This document shows, piece by piece, positions 9,394 through 18,331 of a stretch of DNA of 64,000 nucleotides. The notes under the pieces were generated by a model. It saw only the letters and a program-made list of their open reading frames with translations. It had not been told where the DNA came from and did not search any database. The DNA is from Bacteroidales bacterium UBA1680 (GTDB lineage Bacteria > Bacteroidota > Bacteroidia > Bacteroidales > UBA932): contig DCKG01000037.1 of the NCBI GenBank assembly GCA_002320605.1, positions 475 to 64,474 of the forward strand, given 5' to 3'. Position 1 is the stretch's first letter. Every line of letters starts with the position of its first letter. The translations under genes were made by a program, and so were the position numbers.

Positions 9394-9401
9394 TATTTTT
9401 G
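9394..9401 (+). promoter_or_regulatory. TAnnTTTG (-7) promoter box for the exbB-exbD-tonB operon
   Basis: TATTTTTG occurs in an AT-rich stretch just after truA and 68 bases before the exbB ATG. It fits the Bacteroidota -7 consensus and implies a 5' leader of about 60 nt. Confidence 0.6.
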
Positions 9402-9469
9402 CACCGTTTCGGCGTGAAATATGCACGACTGCGCCGTGGATTAGAAATTAAAAAACGTACGTAATAATT

Positions 9470-10234
9470 ATGTTGTTCCAATTACTACAGGCCGCCGGCC
9501 TGGATATGGCCGCAGCCGATGCCGCCGATTCTCTTTCCAATGCGGTAGCCCCCGCGGTCGGGGCAGCTTCCGAAGTTGTTCCTCAGCAAGTTGAGCAATC
9601 ATTCTCTTTGATTCAGATGGCAGCCAAAGGAGGGTGGCTGATGCTGGTTCTCCTGGCTCTCTCAATCATAGCTATCTACATATTCGGAAAGAAATGGTGG
9701 CTTTTGCACAAAGCGACGCAGATCGACAAGAACTTCATGAGAGACATAAGGGATTATATTCATGAAGGTAAGATCAAATCGGCCATTTCCCTTTGCGACA
9801 AATTCGATTCACCAGTCGCCCGCCTGATCGAGAAGGGCATAGAAAGACTCGGAAGGCCGCTTTCGGACATTCAGACAGCCGTCGAGAACACGGGAAACGT
9901 GGAGATCGCAAGGCTTGAGAAAGGGCTTCCTACCCTAGCCACCATAGCGGGAGGTTCTCCTATGATAGGATTCCTCGGCACCGTGCTGGGAATGGTTCAG
10001 GCTTTCTTCAATATGTCCAATGCTGGCAACAACGTTGACATATCTTTGCTTTCCAGCGGCATTTACACCGCAATGATCACGACCGTAGGCGGCCTTATCG
10101 TCGGCATCCTAGCTTATTTCGGATACAACTACCTGACCGCCAGAATTTCGGACGTTATGCTTAAGATGGAAAGCGCTACGATTGATTTCATGGATCTTCT
10201 GCACGAGCCGGCAGACAACGAGGAGGAGAAGTAG
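9470..10234 (+). CDS. exbB: ExbB/TolQ/MotA family proton-channel protein
   Basis: A 254-residue inner-membrane protein with three membrane segments: about 47-67, then two in the TolQ/ExbB core (TLATIAGGSPMIGFLGTVLGM and SGIYTAMITTVGGLIVGILAYF). The N-terminal extension is Ala-rich and may act as a signal region. It forms the proton channel with ExbD, whose gene starts 2 bases downstream, and energises an outer-membrane transducer, here the TonB-like protein of the third gene. Whether the operon serves TonB-type nutrient uptake or a Tol-type role cannot be told from sequence. The TonB-like third gene favours the former. Confidence 0.92.
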   Translation: MLFQLLQAAGLDMAAADAADSLSNAVAPAVGAASEVVPQQVEQSFSLIQMAAKGGWLMLVLLALSIIAIYIFGKKWWLLHKATQIDKNFMRDIRDYIHEGKIKSAISLCDKFDSPVARLIEKGIERLGRPLSDIQTAVENTGNVEIARLEKGLPTLATIAGGSPMIGFLGTVLGMVQAFFNMSNAGNNVDISLLSSGIYTAMITTVGGLIVGILAYFGYNYLTARISDVMLKMESATIDFMDLLHEPADNEEEK

Positions 10235-10236
10235 AA

Positions 10237-10644
10237 ATGTTCAAAAGATCTACAAAGGTGCTGTCGGACACGGCAATGTCTTCGATGACTGACCTCGTGT
10301 TCCTGCTGCTCATCTTTTTCCTGATCACCTCCACGCTCGTGAATCCGAACGCGCTGAAGCTGTTGCTGCCGAAGAGCACCGGACAGGTTTCTGCAAAGCC
10401 GGCTATGACCGTGTCCATTAAGGATTGGGGGAACGACACCTACACATATCACCTCAACGGCAACGAGACTCCGACCCCGTTTGTCGACCTTGAAGACGGC
10501 ATCGTCTCCATGCTTCAGGACCAGGATGACCCGACTTTCTCGATTTACGCCGATGAAAGCGTTCCCATCAAAGAGGTCGTCGCGGTGATGAATATTGCGA
10601 AACGAAACCATTATAAAGTAATACTGGCCACGCAGCCGGAGTGA
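10237..10644 (+). CDS. exbD: ExbD/TolR family protein
   Basis: A 135-residue protein with one N-terminal membrane helix carrying the essential acidic residue of the family, D19 in MTDLVFLLLIFF, and a small periplasmic domain. It is the partner of the ExbB-like channel. Its TGA stop overlaps the next gene's ATG (TGATG), which suggests coupled translation of the transducer. Confidence 0.9.
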   Translation: MFKRSTKVLSDTAMSSMTDLVFLLLIFFLITSTLVNPNALKLLLPKSTGQVSAKPAMTVSIKDWGNDTYTYHLNGNETPTPFVDLEDGIVSMLQDQDDPTFSIYADESVPIKEVVAVMNIAKRNHYKVILATQPE

Positions 10645-11411
10645 TGAAACCTTACCTTAGAGAAAGAGAAAAAGAGTCGAAGGTCTCGACTGTGACGGGA
10701 ATCGTGCTTACGGTCGCCGTTCACGTCTTGGCTTGCCTGCTCTTCGTGTTCTCTGGGCTTAAGTACATCTACCCTCCGCCCCAAGAGCAAACTTTCGTAA
10801 TAGACTTCCAGGAGGAAGAGCAGCCTGTCAGGCGGCAGACTTTTGGAAGACAGCCTCAAGCTGAAGAAGTCGATCGCACAAAACCGATAGAGCTCATCCA
10901 GAGAAGCGAGTCGCCAGCAGTCTCGCAAAAAGAAAATAAGACGGCCATCGCTAAACCTGACGAGCATGGCGACGTAGAAGTGCCTGCTCCGAAGGAAGAA
11001 ATAAACCAGAATGCGCTATTCCCGGGCATGAGCAAGAAAGATTCGTCCCTCGCTCCTCACGGGGCAGAAAAGAGCAGCGCCACTTATAAAGCCGGTCACC
11101 CGAAGGGTAACACAGCCGTTGGAAAAGCCGAGGGCGCTCCAAATGCCCATCTGAAAGGGCGTTCCACTCTCGGAGCACTTCCAAAGCCATCATATTCAGT
11201 CCAAAACGAAGGAATCGTAGTTGTTGACATATGGGTGGACAACTATGGAAACGTACAAAAAGCTATAGCTGGCGGGCAAGGAACTACCGTTACTGATAAG
11301 TCTCTCTGGGCAGCTGCGAGAGCCGCTGCCATGAAAGCGCACTTCAATCAGAGCATGGATGCACCAGCCTTACAGCAAGGAACTATAACATATATTTTTA
11401 AACTCAAGTAA
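10644..11411 (+). CDS. TonB-like energy transducer
   Basis: A 255-residue protein with a short cytoplasmic start, one membrane helix (TGIVLTVAVHVLACLLFVFSG), a long charged, proline-containing periplasmic linker (about 45-180) and a C-terminal TonB-like domain with YSVQNEGIVVVDIWVDNYGN followed by AARAAAMKAHF. Proteins of this type couple the ExbB-ExbD proton channel to outer-membrane receptors. The ATG at 10644, which overlaps the exbD stop, is chosen over the in-frame GTG one codon earlier. Confidence 0.85.
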   Translation: MKPYLREREKESKVSTVTGIVLTVAVHVLACLLFVFSGLKYIYPPPQEQTFVIDFQEEEQPVRRQTFGRQPQAEEVDRTKPIELIQRSESPAVSQKENKTAIAKPDEHGDVEVPAPKEEINQNALFPGMSKKDSSLAPHGAEKSSATYKAGHPKGNTAVGKAEGAPNAHLKGRSTLGALPKPSYSVQNEGIVVVDIWVDNYGNVQKAIAGGQGTTVTDKSLWAAARAAAMKAHFNQSMDAPALQQGTITYIFKLK

Positions 11412-11463
11412 TTATCATTTATTTATTCACACTTGGCGTGAGCCAAATCCATTCACAAACATC

Positions 11464-12981
11464 ATGGAAGAAATCATTAATGAAAACAACGGAAGCGAGG
11501 AGCGTAGGGATTACGCGTCTGGCGGGCAGGCCCAGGCGGGCTATTCTTCAGAAGGAAGAAAACTAAGGCATAGAAGAAAAGTAACTGCCGAGAAAGTCTC
11601 GGATCAAGCTATGGAATCTTCACGCGAGTCACATGGAAATTACGGCGAAAGGCGTTCTTCCTACGGGGAAAGACGCTCAAGCTACGGGGAAAGACGCTCC
11701 AACTATGGAGATGACCACTCTGGCTATCGCAGCAGCCGTCCTAGCTACAATAGAGACGACAACTACGGACAGCGCAGAAGCTATGGAAACAATCGCAGTT
11801 ATGGCGACCACTCCGCTCCTCGAAGAAGCTACGGCCCTAGACAAGATGACGGTTACGAAGGAGGAAGCCAAAGGTATGGGAATCGTCCTGGCTACTCGTC
11901 AAATCGCCCTAGCTATGGTCAGAGGCGCAGCTACGGAGACAATACCCGTAGCTATGGGGACAACTCTCGCAGCTACGGAAACAACGGATATTCAAGAAGA
12001 CCATCAACTGATGGCGAGAACGGAGAGAGAAGGCAATATGTCAGGAAGCCATATTCCCAGAACAGGGGCTACGGAGCAAGCAGGCCAGGCTCTCGCTTCA
12101 GCAGGCCAGGAAGGCCAGCTGGAAGAAGGCCGGGCAACAGAAACGAGGCTTATTTCACGGCTGCCGATGAGGCTGGCATCAATCAGATGCTCTCTACGAA
12201 GCCTCAGATTTCAGAGAGTGCTGAATTCTCAGATAACGACATCGTAAAGACTCCCATAAAAGAGGAAATCCGTCTGAATAAGTACATCGCGAATTCAGGA
12301 ATATGCTCTCGTCGAGAAGCCGATAACTTCATTCAGGCAGGCGTAGTAACCGTCAACGGAGAAGTCGTCACCGAGCTTGGAACAAAGGTCAACGTACTGA
12401 AAGACGAGATTAAATTCAACGGCGAGCTGCTGAAAGGCGAGGCGAAAGTCTATATCGTGATGAACAAGCCGAAAGGCTTCGTCACAAGCGCAAGCGATCC
12501 TCACGCAGAAAAGACTGTCATGGACCTGCTGAGAGGTTGCAAGACCCGCGTGTTCCCAGTAGGGCGACTTGATAAAAACACGACTGGCGTGCTGATGTTC
12601 ACCAACGACGGAGAAATCGCCGAGCAGCTCACTCATCCTCAATACAATAAGAAGAAGATTTATCAGGTCATCCTCGACAAGCCTCTCGAAGATGCCGACA
12701 AGGAAAAAATATTAGGCGACGGCGTAGACTTAAGCGACGGCAACGTAAAGGCAGATGAACTTGAATATATCGATGCAGATGACCACAGAAGGCTCGGAAT
12801 AGAAATTCACTCTGGAAAGAACCGCATTGTCCGCAGAATATTCGAGACTCTCGGTTACGAAGTGAAAGCTCTGGACAGGGTTTATTTCGCTGGCCTGACG
12901 AAGAAAGGCTTGAAGAAAGGCGAGTGGAGATACCTTAGCGAAGGCGAGGTGAACATCTTGAAGATGGGTGCTTATGTCTAA
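11464..12981 (+). CDS. rluB: RluB-type 23S rRNA pseudouridine synthase with long Arg/Ser/Tyr/Gly-rich N-terminus
   Basis: The C-terminal half (about residues 265-500) is a complete RluB/RsuA-type enzyme. It has an S4 RNA-binding domain (RLNKYIANSGICSRREAD), then a synthase domain with catalytic D370 in PVGRLDKNTTGVL and the KNRIVRRIFE segment. It should make a pseudouridine in 23S rRNA. The first 230 or so residues are low complexity, with repeated RRSSYGE, RSYG and NRPSYG units rich in Arg, Ser, Tyr and Gly. This is far longer than in the E. coli enzyme and looks intrinsically disordered and RNA-binding, similar in composition to RGG/YG tails. The domain call is firm. The tail's function is an inference from composition. 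Confidence 0.92.
   Translation: MEEIINENNGSEERRDYASGGQAQAGYSSEGRKLRHRRKVTAEKVSDQAMESSRESHGNYGERRSSYGERRSSYGERRSNYGDDHSGYRSSRPSYNRDDNYGQRRSYGNNRSYGDHSAPRRSYGPRQDDGYEGGSQRYGNRPGYSSNRPSYGQRRSYGDNTRSYGDNSRSYGNNGYSRRPSTDGENGERRQYVRKPYSQNRGYGASRPGSRFSRPGRPAGRRPGNRNEAYFTAADEAGINQMLSTKPQISESAEFSDNDIVKTPIKEEIRLNKYIANSGICSRREADNFIQAGVVTVNGEVVTELGTKVNVLKDEIKFNGELLKGEAKVYIVMNKPKGFVTSASDPHAEKTVMDLLRGCKTRVFPVGRLDKNTTGVLMFTNDGEIAEQLTHPQYNKKKIYQVILDKPLEDADKEKILGDGVDLSDGNVKADELEYIDADDHRRLGIEIHSGKNRIVRRIFETLGYEVKALDRVYFAGLTKKGLKKGEWRYLSEGEVNILKMGAYV
11641..12010. repeat. tandem-like coding repeat in the rluB N-terminus
   Basis: Imperfect repeats of an 18-base unit of the type TACGGGGAAAGACGCTC, and later shorter AGCTATGG-type units, encode the RRSSYGE and RSYG motifs. 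The first three 18-base copies (about 11642-11705) are almost identical and could change in number by slippage. Confidence 0.75.
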
Positions 12982-13864
12982 TGAGCAGCATCGGGCTGGT
13001 TTCGTAAACATCATCGGGAACCCAAATGTAGGCAAATCCACGCTGATGAATGCTCTCGTCGGAGAAAAATTGTCCATTGTCACAGCCAAGGCTCAGACCA
13101 CAAGGCACAGAATAATGGGCATCGTGAACACCGACGACTACCAGATAGTGTATTCAGACACTCCTGGCATGCTGAAGCCTGCCTACAGGCTTCAGAGAGA
13201 CATGATGTCTTTCGTGGACACAGCGATCGGGGATGCTGACATAATACTTTACGTAACCGATGTCGTAGAGAAACCGGAAAAAAACAAAGAATACATAGAG
13301 AAGCTCCAGAAACTTGAATGCCCCATCGTCGTGGCGATCAACAAGATCGACCTGAGCGATCAGCAGAAAGTGATGGAGCTGATCTCTTTCTGGCAGAAAA
13401 CTCTGCCGCCGGCACTAGTGATTCCAATCTCCGCCAAGGAGAAATTCAACTTGGACAGCGTGCTGAACGCAGTCGTCAGCAAGCTTCCCGTAGCTCCACC
13501 TTGGTTCGACAAGGATCAGTTCACCGATAAGAACATGAGATTTTTCGCTTCCGAGATACTCAGGGAGCGAATCCTCGAGAATTATAAGGAAGAGATCCCT
13601 TACAGCTGCCAGGTAGAGATAGAGGCCTTCAAGGAAGAAGAGGAACGCTATGACATCAGCGCAGTGATTTACGTCCTGAGAGATTCTCAGAAAGGAATAA
13701 TCATAGGCAAGAGTGGCTCTGCCTTAAAAAAAACTGCGACAGAAGCAAGGTACGAGATGGAAGATTTTTTCCAAAAAAAAGTTTATCTTACCGTGTTCGT
13801 AAAAGTTGATCCGGATTGGAGGGAAGATAAGAAAGAGCTGAGGAAATTCGGTTACGAGGAATAA
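12974..13864 (+). CDS. era: GTPase Era
   Basis: Era binds 16S rRNA and assists 30S ribosome assembly. The protein has the G1 motif GNPNVGKST, G2 around TTRHR, G3 DTPG, G4 NKID and a C-terminal KH RNA-binding domain (GIIIGKSGSALKKTATEAR). Length is 296 residues from the ATG at 12974, which overlaps the rluB stop. A GTG two codons earlier is in frame but less likely. The pairing with an RNA-modifying gene upstream suggests a ribosome-maturation operon. Confidence 0.96.
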   Translation: MSNEQHRAGFVNIIGNPNVGKSTLMNALVGEKLSIVTAKAQTTRHRIMGIVNTDDYQIVYSDTPGMLKPAYRLQRDMMSFVDTAIGDADIILYVTDVVEKPEKNKEYIEKLQKLECPIVVAINKIDLSDQQKVMELISFWQKTLPPALVIPISAKEKFNLDSVLNAVVSKLPVAPPWFDKDQFTDKNMRFFASEILRERILENYKEEIPYSCQVEIEAFKEEEERYDISAVIYVLRDSQKGIIIGKSGSALKKTATEARYEMEDFFQKKVYLTVFVKVDPDWREDKKELRKFGYEE

Positions 13865-13906
13865 GTTATATTAACATATCATATTAAAGGACAGAGGTTT
13901 AGGAAT

Positions 13907-16705
13907 ATGGCAACAGACGAGTGGGACGACATGCAGCAGCAAGAGGATGATGAATTGAACGAGGAACCGCTAGATGATTCTGCCGGAACGTCTGGCAAAT
14001 ACGACAAGCTTCTAGGCTCGGACAGCAAGAAATATAAGTTATCGGGAATGTTCAAGGACTGGTTCTTGGACTATTCTTCTTATGTAATCTTGCAAAGAGC
14101 CGTTCCTCATATAGTAGACGGACTGAAGCCGGTTCAGAGAAGGGTGCTGCATGCAATGTACAAGATGGACGATGGTAGTTACACGAAGGTGGCGAACATC
14201 GTCGGCCAGGCCATGCAGTACCACCCGCATGGAGATGCCTCTATTCTCGGAGCACTGGTGCAGCTTGGCCAGAAAGGTTTATTGATTGACTGCCAAGGAA
14301 ACTGGGGCAATATCTTGACAGGCGACTCCAACGCCGCTCCTCGTTACATAGAAGCTCGACTGAGCAAATTTGCGAAGGAAGTGGTCTTCGATCCGAAAAT
14401 CACCAACTGGATGACCTCCTACGACGGTCGCAATCAGGAGCCGACCGAGCTTCCGGTTCGATTTCCACTTCTCCTGGCTCAAGGCACGGAAGGAATTGCC
14501 GTGGGAATGGCATCCAAAATATTGCCTCACAATTTCAACGAGCTTCTAGATGCCTCCATTGACATTCTCCAAGGCAAGGATTTCACGATTTATCCTGACT
14601 TCCCTACCGGAGGCTACGCCGATTGCAGCAATTACAAGGACGGAGCAAGAGGCGGCAGCGTGAAAGTCCGCGCCAAAATTGAGAAAATAGACAAGAACAC
14701 CATAGCCATTTCGGAAATTCCTTACGGGAAGACCTCTGAAATGATAAAAGACTCCATCCTGAAGGCAAAGGACAAGGGGAAAATCAAGGTCAAGAAAATC
14801 GAAGACATGACCACCGATAAGGTGGACATCATAATCCACCTCCCGAACGACGTGTCTCCGGACAAGACCATAGATGCTCTTTACGCATTCACGGATTGCG
14901 AGTGCAACATCGCCCCGAATGCCTGCGTCATCGTGGACAACAAGCCGCAGTTCCTTTCGGTCAAGGACATACTCATCTACGACACCAACCACACTAGAGA
15001 CCTTTTGAAGAGGCAGCTGGAAATCCGGCTCGGTGAACTTGAAGACGAATGGCATTACGACTCTCTGGAAAGGATATTCTTCGAGAATCGAGTCTATAAA
15101 ATCCTTGAGCAGGATCAGAAATCGTGGGAAGAGCAGCTGCAGGACGTGTTCGAGCAAATGAAGACTTTTCAAGATTTGCTCCGTCGCGAGATTGTCATGG
15201 ACGACATCTTAAAGCTGGTGGAGAAACCTGTGCGCAAAATTTCCAAGTTCGACACGAAGGCGATGGATGAGCGCATCGCGGCCATCGAGGATGAGATGGC
15301 GAAGGTGAAGGACCACATCGAGCATATCACCGAATACACCATCGACTGGTTCAGGATGCTGAAGGAAAAGTACGGCAAGCCTTTCAAGAGGCAGACCGAA
15401 ATAACAGCCTTCGAGAGCATCGCCGTGACGAAAGTCGTCAGCAACAATGCCAAGCTTTACGCCAACTACGAAGAGGGCTTCGTGGGCATAGGCATGAAGA
15501 AAGACGACAACGGAGTGTACGTATGCGACTGTTCTGATCTTTCGGAGATCATCGTCATTGGAAGGGATGGGAAATACCGCATCACGAAAGTCACCGACAA
15601 GGCTTTCTTCGAGAAAGACCTGTTGTACGTAGGTGTGTTCAACAGAGGCGACACCAGAACCATTTACAACGTGATTTACCGCTCAGGCAAAAGTTCCATC
15701 TCATATGCCAAGAGGTTCGCAATAACGTCTGTCACGAGGGATAAGGAATATGACATCACGACCGGTGAGGAAGGTTCTAAGATTCTCTGGTTCACCGCCA
15801 ACAACAATGGCGAGGCCGAGACTGTAAGAATATATCTCCGTCCGAGGCCGAAGCTGAAGAAAACTCAGCTTGAATATGATTTCTCTGCCTTGGCAATCAA
15901 AGGGAAGGGTTCCAGGGGCAATCTTGTCACGAAAAATCCTATCGCCAGAATTCAGCTGAAGTCCAAAGGAGTTTCCACGATTGGTGGCAAAGAAATATGG
16001 TACGATGCTGACATTCAGAAGCTTAATGACGAAGGCCGTGGCATAAGCCTCGGCGAGTTCGGTCCTGAAGACAAGGTTCTGGCAATATTTAAGGACGGGA
16101 CGTTCTACACCACGTCCTTCGACGTGTCGAACCGTTATCAAGGGGATGTGCTGAAAATCGAGAAATTCGACCCTGACAAGACTTACACTGCGCTCTATTA
16201 CGATGCCAAGGCCAAGGCATATTACGTGAAGAGATTCAGTTTCGTGGAGAGCGACAACACTCCTGCGCTATTCATCGCAGAGGGGCAAAAATCTCGTTTG
16301 GTAGATTTATCCGACGACAAGCATCCTCAGTTCCAGATCACATTCGGCGGCAAGCAGGAGCATAAGAATCCTGAGAATGTCGATGCCGAGGAGTTCATTG
16401 GCAAGAAGGGCTATCAGGCCAAGGGCAAGAAGTGCAGTTCGTTCGACATCAAGAAAGTCGTGTTTATCGAGCCTCTGCACAAGCCAGAGGACGACATTCC
16501 TGAAGACGGAGCTGACGACGAACAGGTTAATGACTCTGCCATGGCCCCAGAGAATTCTCAGAACAGCAGGCATGAAAGCGACGATGAGCCAATTGACATA
16601 ATGCTGCCGGAGAATGAGCAAGGCAAGTCATCGGACGCTAATAAACTGCCCGACATCAAGGACATTCCAGACGAAGGCGACATAGAAGAACCTACGTTAT
16701 TCTGA
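13907..16705 (+). CDS. parC: DNA topoisomerase IV / gyrase subunit A, ParC-like
   Basis: A 932-residue type IIA topoisomerase A subunit. The N-terminal winged-helix/tower region contains the strand-passage tyrosine Y147 in APRYIEARL. A long coiled coil lies around residues 370-500, and the C-terminal beta-propeller blades lack the QRRGGKG GyrA box, which favours a topoisomerase IV-like decatenase over gyrase. The final 90 or so residues are acidic and probably disordered. Around the usual quinolone-resistance region the sequence reads HPHGDASILGALVQLGQ, so Ala and Gly stand at the positions matching S83 and D87 of E. coli GyrA. No B subunit is coded beside it. Confidence 0.9.
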   Translation: MATDEWDDMQQQEDDELNEEPLDDSAGTSGKYDKLLGSDSKKYKLSGMFKDWFLDYSSYVILQRAVPHIVDGLKPVQRRVLHAMYKMDDGSYTKVANIVGQAMQYHPHGDASILGALVQLGQKGLLIDCQGNWGNILTGDSNAAPRYIEARLSKFAKEVVFDPKITNWMTSYDGRNQEPTELPVRFPLLLAQGTEGIAVGMASKILPHNFNELLDASIDILQGKDFTIYPDFPTGGYADCSNYKDGARGGSVKVRAKIEKIDKNTIAISEIPYGKTSEMIKDSILKAKDKGKIKVKKIEDMTTDKVDIIIHLPNDVSPDKTIDALYAFTDCECNIAPNACVIVDNKPQFLSVKDILIYDTNHTRDLLKRQLEIRLGELEDEWHYDSLERIFFENRVYKILEQDQKSWEEQLQDVFEQMKTFQDLLRREIVMDDILKLVEKPVRKISKFDTKAMDERIAAIEDEMAKVKDHIEHITEYTIDWFRMLKEKYGKPFKRQTEITAFESIAVTKVVSNNAKLYANYEEGFVGIGMKKDDNGVYVCDCSDLSEIIVIGRDGKYRITKVTDKAFFEKDLLYVGVFNRGDTRTIYNVIYRSGKSSISYAKRFAITSVTRDKEYDITTGEEGSKILWFTANNNGEAETVRIYLRPRPKLKKTQLEYDFSALAIKGKGSRGNLVTKNPIARIQLKSKGVSTIGGKEIWYDADIQKLNDEGRGISLGEFGPEDKVLAIFKDGTFYTTSFDVSNRYQGDVLKIEKFDPDKTYTALYYDAKAKAYYVKRFSFVESDNTPALFIAEGQKSRLVDLSDDKHPQFQITFGGKQEHKNPENVDAEEFIGKKGYQAKGKKCSSFDIKKVVFIEPLHKPEDDIPEDGADDEQVNDSAMAPENSQNSRHESDDEPIDIMLPENEQGKSSDANKLPDIKDIPDEGDIEEPTLF

Positions 16706-16710
16706 ATCTG

Positions 16711-17307
16711 ATGAATACGAGGAACGACATAACTCTCACGGGCTTCATGGGGTGCGGCAAGACGAGCGTCGGCAAGGCTCTCTCAAAGCTGCTCCATGAA
16801 TATTCCTTGATCGACTTGGATGAATACATAGAGTCCATGACAGGGAGGCGCATCCCCGACATATTTAAAGAAGACGGCGAGTCAGCCTTCAGGGATCTGG
16901 AAGCTCACGCCCTCGCCAAGATATTCATAGGCGCGAAATCGGGGGAAGATACAGGCGAAGGGCGGAGAAAGATCATCTCCCTGGGCGGAGGCACCATAAC
17001 CACAAAGCCTTGCCGCAAGCTGATTCATGAGCATTCCGTCTGCTTCTACCTTAAAGCCAGCAGCGATACGCTGGTTGCGAATCTGCTGAACGATTCTGCA
17101 GGCGGCACCGATGGCATCCCGGCCAAGCGCAACCGCCCTCTTCTCAACCCTGACGGCGGCCCGATGAGTAAAGTGATGATTTGCGAACGCATCCAGCAGC
17201 TAATGACCGCCCGAGCCCCCCTCTACGAATCCGCCGCCGACTACATCATCCAGATTGACAACTTGACTCACGAAGCAATCGCCGCCCAAATCATCGCCCA
17301 CCTCTGA
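16711..17307 (+). CDS. aroK: shikimate kinase
   Basis: Phosphorylates shikimate at the 3-hydroxyl in aromatic amino-acid synthesis. The 198-residue protein has the P-loop GFMGCGKTS (11-19), the shikimate-binding DLDEYIE and FRDLE segments, the GGG loop (ISLGGGTI) and a lid with RNRPLL. It is slightly longer than most AroK proteins because of two inserts, near residues 72-82 and in the lid. It starts 5 bases after parC, so it is probably read from the same transcript. The next pathway gene in this window, aroE, lies 5 kb away. Confidence 0.93.
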   Translation: MNTRNDITLTGFMGCGKTSVGKALSKLLHEYSLIDLDEYIESMTGRRIPDIFKEDGESAFRDLEAHALAKIFIGAKSGEDTGEGRRKIISLGGGTITTKPCRKLIHEHSVCFYLKASSDTLVANLLNDSAGGTDGIPAKRNRPLLNPDGGPMSKVMICERIQQLMTARAPLYESAADYIIQIDNLTHEAIAAQIIAHL

Positions 17308-17501
17308 CCAAGCCACCGCCAGAACTCCCGCAACCCCTGACCATGGCGCCAGAACCATCACACACCTTTGATAATAAGGCTCACGACAATATCAGCATTA
17401 CAAATACAAAGCATCACCAACTACCCACTGCTGGAAAATGTACGCATAACACCAAGTTCATCCTAAACGACCTACCCCCGTCACCCTGAACGACTCATCC
17501 C

Positions 17502-17534
17502 TCCCGGCTTCCAGTACGGTCCTCCCGTCACCCT
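17502..17534 (+). repeat. 33-bp direct repeat, copy 1
   Basis: TCCCGGCTTCCAGTACGGTC followed by CTCCCGTCACCCT is repeated exactly at 17567-17599, 65 bases further on. Both copies end in a GTCACCCT core that also begins the REP-like elements in this window. Confidence 0.85.
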
Positions 17535-17566
17535 AGAAACATTTCTCTCAGTCTCGCCGATGCTAA

Positions 17567-17599
17567 TCCCGGCTTCCAGTACGGTCCTCCCGTCACCCT
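17567..17599 (+). repeat. 33-bp direct repeat, copy 2
   Basis: Identical to 17502-17534. This copy runs directly into a degenerate REP-like element (CCTGAACTTGCTTCTGGAT, then ATTCCGTGTCATGCCCGGAT). Confidence 0.85.
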
Positions 17600-17690
17600 G
17601 AACTTGCTTCTGGATTTGTTGCCCGCAAACATAGATTCCGTGTCATGCCCGGATGACGGGTAAAATGCAAGCCTAGATTCCCAGCCATGG
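17590..17690. repeat. degenerate REP-like element
   Basis: GTCACCCTGAACTTGCTTCTGGAT, split here as a decayed first palindrome, is followed by CCGCAAACATAGATTCCGTG and CCCGGATGACGGG. The same succession, with intact palindromes, is at 25650-25760. Confidence 0.65.
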
Positions 17691-17881
17691 AGTCGAAGGC
17701 TGTCCTGTCGCAAAATCTCTCCTTGCAAATCACTCGGGAGGCAATGTGTCTCTGAATGGTCTGCGTTGGGGTTACTCTGACTTTTGGCTGCCAATTTAGG
17801 CTAGCAAAAATCGGTCATTCTCCACTACATCGCCATGTAAGCCACATCCACTCCCGAGTGACCTACAAAAAGAAAGTTAGT

Positions 17882-17953
17882 TGTGGTTTGGCTGCGATTT
17901 GCAAAGACACAGGTGGCTGTGGTTTGGCTGCGACCTGCAGAGACACAGGTGGA
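17882..17953 (+). repeat. 36-bp tandem repeat, two copies
   Basis: Two adjacent 36-base units starting TGTGGTTTGGCTGCGA are identical at 32 of 36 positions. A shortened third copy starts at 17954. Confidence 0.8.
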
Positions 17954-18176
17954 TGTAGGTTGCAAGGACTGAGGTTTGCCCAACACATCTTTCGGGAAGG
18001 TTACGGACTCTTTTTGATGCAGACATGCAAAGCATAGTCATGCCGTTTGCGAAAGAGACTATCTTAAAAGTAACGTTACCCTCGTTGAGAGCTGGAAAAT
18101 TGCGTCCGGTCTCGTAGGAGGAGACTACCTTAATAATAAAGTCACCTAGGTGAAATTGGTGGGCACAGGTGGAAGT

Positions 18177-18240
18177 GGGGAACCGGGATGCAAAGCAGGG
18201 GAACCGGAATGCAAGTGGGGAACCGGAGTATCAAGCGGAG
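18177..18240 (+). repeat. short GGGGAACCGGA tandem repeat, three copies
   Basis: Units beginning GGGGAACCGG start at 18177, 18198 and 18217, so the period is 21 and then 19 bases. They are G-rich and purine-biased. No function is visible. Confidence 0.7.
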
Positions 18241-18331
18241 GTTGAGGCGTGAAGATGCGGGTAAGGCAAGTCTACGACTGGACACATGCTTTGGGACTTG
18301 ATTCGTTGGGAACTCCAAGGGACAGCCTCGT

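Larger units (their letters stand above)
17308..18331. other. 1-kb intergenic region with repeats and no convincing gene
   Basis: Between aroK and recJ no reading frame has family similarity or plausible composition. The stretch holds a 33-bp direct repeat pair, a degenerate REP-like element (17580-17690), a 36-bp tandem repeat (17882-17953) and a 19-21-bp tandem repeat (18177-18240). A short frame from 17756 to 18037 only translates the tandem repeat and is not considered a gene. The region may be a decayed insertion. Confidence 0.6.

Noticed and set aside
17756..18037. 93-codon frame in the aroK-recJ gap
   Set aside because: Its centre only translates the 36-bp tandem repeat, and no start signal or similarity supports it.
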